Of a DNA stretch of 64,000 nt, positions 61,255 to 64,000 are shown piece by piece. Position numbers and translations under genes: made by a program. Under the pieces are notes generated by a model. The model worked only from the letters and a program-made list of their open reading frames with translations. It did no database searches and was not told where the DNA came from. Each line of letters begins with the position of its first letter. The stretch's first letter is position 1. The DNA is from Trueperella sp. (GTDB lineage Bacteria > Actinomycetota > Actinomycetes > Actinomycetales > Actinomycetaceae), in assembly GCA_030532125.1 (NCBI GenBank), contig JAUNLU010000004.1:37960-101959 (forward strand), given 5' to 3'.

Positions 61255-61289
61255 GGGGGTGGCAGTGACGGAAAGTCACTGCCACCCCC
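61255..61289 (+). terminator. Terminator of the cysK-cysE operon
   Basis: GGGGGTGGCAGTGAC (61255-61269) pairs perfectly with GTCACTGCCACCCCC (61275-61289), loop five bases, followed by AGTTTTAG. It lies 20 bases after the cysE stop and may also stop the convergent rpiB transcript. Confidence 0.88.
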
Positions 61290-61313
61290 AGTTTTAGTTC
61301 AATAATTTTAGGG

Positions 61314-61760
61314 CTACTTGGCTTCGTAGTCGCTCATCATTTCGATACGCGACTGGTGCCGCGATTCGGGATCGTATCCGGTAGCCAGGAAGATATCCAC
61401 GAAACGGGTGGCCTCTTCCAAGGTGTGCTGCCGGGCACCCAAGGAAATAACATTGGCATTATTGTGTTCCCGCGCCAATTCGGCAGTGGCGTCATTCCAG
61501 GCCAGTGCCGCACGGGCACCTTTCACCTTATTGGCAGCCATCTGCTCGCCATTACCAGAACCGCCAATAACGATTCCGAGTGAGCCCGGGTCAGCTACTA
61601 CTGCTTCTGCGCAGGCAAAGCAGACTGGCGGGTAGGCGTCCATTTTGTCGTATTCCTGGTAGCCGTGATCCACAACTTCGTGGCCCGCAGCAGTTAGATG
61701 TGCAATGAGATGTTCTCTTAGTTCAAAGCCGGCATGGTCGGCAGCTATATGTACTCGCAT
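61314..61760 (-). CDS. rpiB: Ribose-5-phosphate isomerase B
   Basis: RpiB interconverts ribose-5-phosphate and ribulose-5-phosphate. The 148-residue protein starts VHIAADHAGFELREHL and has VIGGSGNGEQMAANKVKGARAAL near residue 64, in which Glu replaces the Cys base of the E. coli enzyme, as in mycobacterial RpiB. NNANVISLGARQHT near 99 and SRHQSRIEMMSDYE at the end complete it. The enzyme is cytosolic and monocistronic, with the cys terminator just beyond its stop. Confidence 0.95.
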   Translation of the reverse strand: MRVHIAADHAGFELREHLIAHLTAAGHEVVDHGYQEYDKMDAYPPVCFACAEAVVADPGSLGIVIGGSGNGEQMAANKVKGARAALAWNDATAELAREHNNANVISLGARQHTLEEATRFVDIFLATGYDPESRHQSRIEMMSDYEAK

Positions 61761-61836
61761 GCTGTAATGCTATCCCAACTGCGAAATTGACGGGTAACTT
61801 ACCCACCTGAACTCTCGGCAAGCTAGGCTCATATCT

Positions 61837-63882
61837 ATGACGCAAGATATTACTGCCCAAGTAGCAAGTGAACTGAGCGAAGACATTCGCCCACAAGATG
61901 ATTTTTACCGTTATGTAAATGGCAAATGGCTGGAAACCGCTGAGATTCCAGCCGACCAGGCTTCAGCTGGATCGTTTATCACGCTGCGCAATGAAGCAGA
62001 GGAAAACGTACACCAGCTGATCCAGCAGCTTTCCCAAGAGTTCCCAGCGCACGACGTCGGTGATAGCACTGACCCAGAAACCATTGCTGCAGATAAACCA
62101 GCTGCTGAAAAGATCTCTGATCTCTATCACGCTTTCATGGATGTAGCCCGGATCAATGCCACCGGAGATGCCACAGCTCTGGCCCCGGACTTAGATCTGA
62201 TTCGCGCTGCTAGCACTAAAGACGAGCTGGCTTCGGTAGTGGGGACGCTATACGCCCACGGAGTAGGTGGCCCATTCGGGGCAGACATTAATGCCAACCG
62301 GAATGATCCGCTCAACTATATTCCTTATCTGTATCAGTCTGGGCTAGGGCTACCTGATGAATCTTTCTATCGGGAGCCAGAATATGCAGAAATTTTGGCT
62401 GCCTACCAGGACTTTGTGCCACGCCTATACGCGCTGGCAACTGAAGTCGATGATTCATTGGCCACCACTGCAGCCGAAAACATTTTGGCAGTGGAGCAGG
62501 CAATTGCCAAACATCATTTCACCGTGGTGGAGCTGCGCGATGTAGACAAAACCAATACCGTACTTTCCTGGGCAGATTTCTTGGCTTCGGCTCCCGGTTT
62601 TGATTGGGAAGCAGCATTCACTAGTTTGGGACTGACCGCGCAAAAAGCACCAGAATTTTTGGTGATGACGCCGCGAGCCTTGGCTGGATTTGCTCAAGTC
62701 TGGCAAGAAACTGAGCTAGGAAAACTGCGGGATTACCTGACCTGGCACGTTATTTTGGCACGGGCACCGTTCCTGAGTGAAAATACCGCGCTGGCTAATT
62801 TTTCCTTCTACGGCAAGACTCTCAACGGTCAGCCCGAACAACGAGATAGGTGGAAGCGCGGCGTTGCATTTGTAAATGCGGCAATGGGCGAAGCAGTAGG
62901 CGAAGCATACGTTGCCCAGCATTTCCCGCCATATCATAAAGAAAAAATGCAACAGCTGGTGGCGGATTTATTGGCAGCCTACCAGCAGTCAATTACCGAT
63001 CTGGACTGGATGACGGAGGCAACTAAAGCTAAAGCGCTGACGAAACTATCCCAGTTCGTGCCGAAAATTGGTTACCCAGATCAGTGGCGCGACTACAGCA
63101 AACTGGCTACTACTCCACATGATCTGTTGGCTAATGTGCGTAGTACTTCTGGATTTGAGACGGACCACGAGATTGCCAAACTGGGCAATCCGGTAGATCG
63201 CACCGAATGGTTCATGTATCCGCAGACGGTCAATGCCTACTACAACCCGGTAGCAAATGAGATCGTCTTCCCAGCTGCTATTTTGCAGCCTCCATTTTTC
63301 CAGGCAGACGCCGACCCCGCCTGGAATTATGGCGGGATCGGGGCCGTCATCGGGCACGAAATTGGGCACGGCTTTGACGATCAAGGATCCAAGTACGATG
63401 GATTAGGCCGGTTACAGAATTGGTGGACGGATACCGACCGGGCAGAGTTTGAGGCGCGTACCAAAGCCTTGGTGGCACAGTACGATGGCAAAATCCCGGC
63501 ACAGTTGCCGCCAGATTCCCCCTATGGGGTTAATGGTGAGCTGACCTTGGGTGAAAATATCGGTGACTTGGGTGGCTTAACTATTGCGCTTAAGGCATAC
63601 GATATTGCGCTCAAACGCGCCGGCCTGGCTGGTATTGACGATGCCCCAGTTATTGCTGGTTTCACTGGAGCGCAGCGGGTATTTCTGTCATACGCACGCA
63701 TTTGGCAGAGCTTAGCGCGCCCCGAAGCCTTGATACAGCAGCTCGCCACTGACCCACACTCGCCGGCAGAATTCCGCTGCAACGGTATCGTGCGCAATAT
63801 CGACGCTTTTGCCGAAGCCTTTGAGCTAACGGAAGGCGATGCCATGTACTTGCCGCCAGAGGAGCGAGTACGAATTTGGTAG
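61837..63882 (+). CDS. pepO: M13-family zinc endopeptidase (PepO/neprilysin-like)
   Basis: A 681-residue M13 metallopeptidase that cleaves short peptides. DDFYRYVNGKWLETAEIPAD near residue 25 and NAYYNPVANEIVFPAAIL near 465 bound the substrate-site domains. IGHEIGHGFDDQGSKYDG near 506 is the HExxH zinc site, and ENIGDLGGLTIALKAY near 570 carries the third ligand Glu. The C-terminal FRCNGIVRNIDAFAEAF is standard. There is no signal peptide or membrane anchor, so it is cytosolic. The full length is present. The 108 bases that follow hold a G/C-run hairpin. Confidence 0.95.
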   Translation: MTQDITAQVASELSEDIRPQDDFYRYVNGKWLETAEIPADQASAGSFITLRNEAEENVHQLIQQLSQEFPAHDVGDSTDPETIAADKPAAEKISDLYHAFMDVARINATGDATALAPDLDLIRAASTKDELASVVGTLYAHGVGGPFGADINANRNDPLNYIPYLYQSGLGLPDESFYREPEYAEILAAYQDFVPRLYALATEVDDSLATTAAENILAVEQAIAKHHFTVVELRDVDKTNTVLSWADFLASAPGFDWEAAFTSLGLTAQKAPEFLVMTPRALAGFAQVWQETELGKLRDYLTWHVILARAPFLSENTALANFSFYGKTLNGQPEQRDRWKRGVAFVNAAMGEAVGEAYVAQHFPPYHKEKMQQLVADLLAAYQQSITDLDWMTEATKAKALTKLSQFVPKIGYPDQWRDYSKLATTPHDLLANVRSTSGFETDHEIAKLGNPVDRTEWFMYPQTVNAYYNPVANEIVFPAAILQPPFFQADADPAWNYGGIGAVIGHEIGHGFDDQGSKYDGLGRLQNWWTDTDRAEFEARTKALVAQYDGKIPAQLPPDSPYGVNGELTLGENIGDLGGLTIALKAYDIALKRAGLAGIDDAPVIAGFTGAQRVFLSYARIWQSLARPEALIQQLATDPHSPAEFRCNGIVRNIDAFAEAFELTEGDAMYLPPEERVRIW

Positions 63883-63917
63883 CAAATAGCCACCCAATGT
63901 GCTGATGCGCAATGAGT

Positions 63918-63947
63918 GGGGGGGGCGCCCGGGGGGCGGCCCCCCCC
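63918..63947. repeat. G8/C8 homopolymer hairpin
   Basis: Eight Gs (63918-63925) and eight Cs (63940-63947) flank CGCCC and GGGGGG. The stretch forms a very stable stem and is followed by AGATTGTTTGTTG. It may be a terminator for the M13 peptidase gene, but runs of this length are also a common place for sequencing or assembly error. The window ends 53 bases later with AGGAGAG, probably the ribosome site of the next gene. Confidence 0.6.
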
Positions 63948-64000
63948 AGATTGTTTGTTGGGATCTGTGAAAATCTATTGGTAGATAATCGATAGGAGAG

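Overview
The window is a chromosomal stretch from a Gram-positive actinobacterium of moderate GC content, most likely in or near the family Actinomycetaceae (Arcanobacterium, Gleimia, Varibaculum or Mobiluncus type; I cannot decide the genus). The evidence is the actinobacterial order comM-yraN-DUF2469-rnhB-lepB-rplS-trmD-rimM-KH-rpsP-ffh-ftsY-smc, two ClpP proteases beside clpX and tig, an ultrashort-stem T-box in front of ileS, an extended S16, a DUF2469 protein, and surface proteins ending in LAxTG sorting signals. No phage, intact insertion sequence, CRISPR array or rRNA operon is visible.

Layout. 1-24 kb is a nearly continuous minus-strand block of translation and secretion housekeeping genes. 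It is interrupted by a 1181-residue coiled-coil surface protein (2.6-6.1 kb) and a plus-strand cation efflux gene (9.7 kb). trmD is fused to a GNAT acetyltransferase domain. ileS has a translational T-box whose anti-Shine-Dalgarno pairs perfectly with the ileS ribosome binding site. 24-35 kb holds proC, a short CofE-like gene, valS, a long-chain acyl-CoA synthetase, chorismate mutase and the clpX-clpP2-clpP1-tig protease and chaperone region. 35.4-37.4 kb is a gene-poor, repeat-rich gap with tRNA-Pro(TGG), tRNA-Gly(TCC), a 56-bp hairpin and several decayed short tandem repeats. 37.4-42.6 kb encodes a very large wall-anchored M60 (mucinase-like) metallopeptidase followed by a ribokinase-family gene. 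42.7-47 kb holds a beta-eliminating lyase whose residues point to tyrosine phenol-lyase, then a CoA-disulfide reductase/rhodanese, thiamine-binding protein and ogt operon. 47.2-52.2 kb is a five-gene, translationally coupled minus-strand lipid/glycerol operon (alkylglycerone-phosphate-synthase-like, diacylglycerol kinase, TetR, glpD, small protein) with a clear palindromic operator in its promoter.

52.4-57.05 kb is the most distinctive system. A TPP riboswitch with a likely RBS-sequestering hairpin precedes five overlapping or closely coupled genes: an APH-fold small-molecule kinase, a ThiY-type lipoprotein, permease, ATPase, and a second NMT1/THI5-like protein with no signal peptide. It looks like a pyrimidine or thiamine salvage operon with an uncharacterised kinase and a cytosolic binding protein. 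57-64 kb carries a lipoprotein, a TM2 protein, rpmF, a YigZ-family gene, and cysK-cysE behind a short cysteine-rich upstream ORF that looks like a cysteine-responsive attenuator. It ends with rpiB and an M13 metallopeptidase.

Start codons were re-chosen by ribosome binding site and family alignment wherever the longest open frame was implausible. All functional calls rest on motif recognition by eye; no database search was run.
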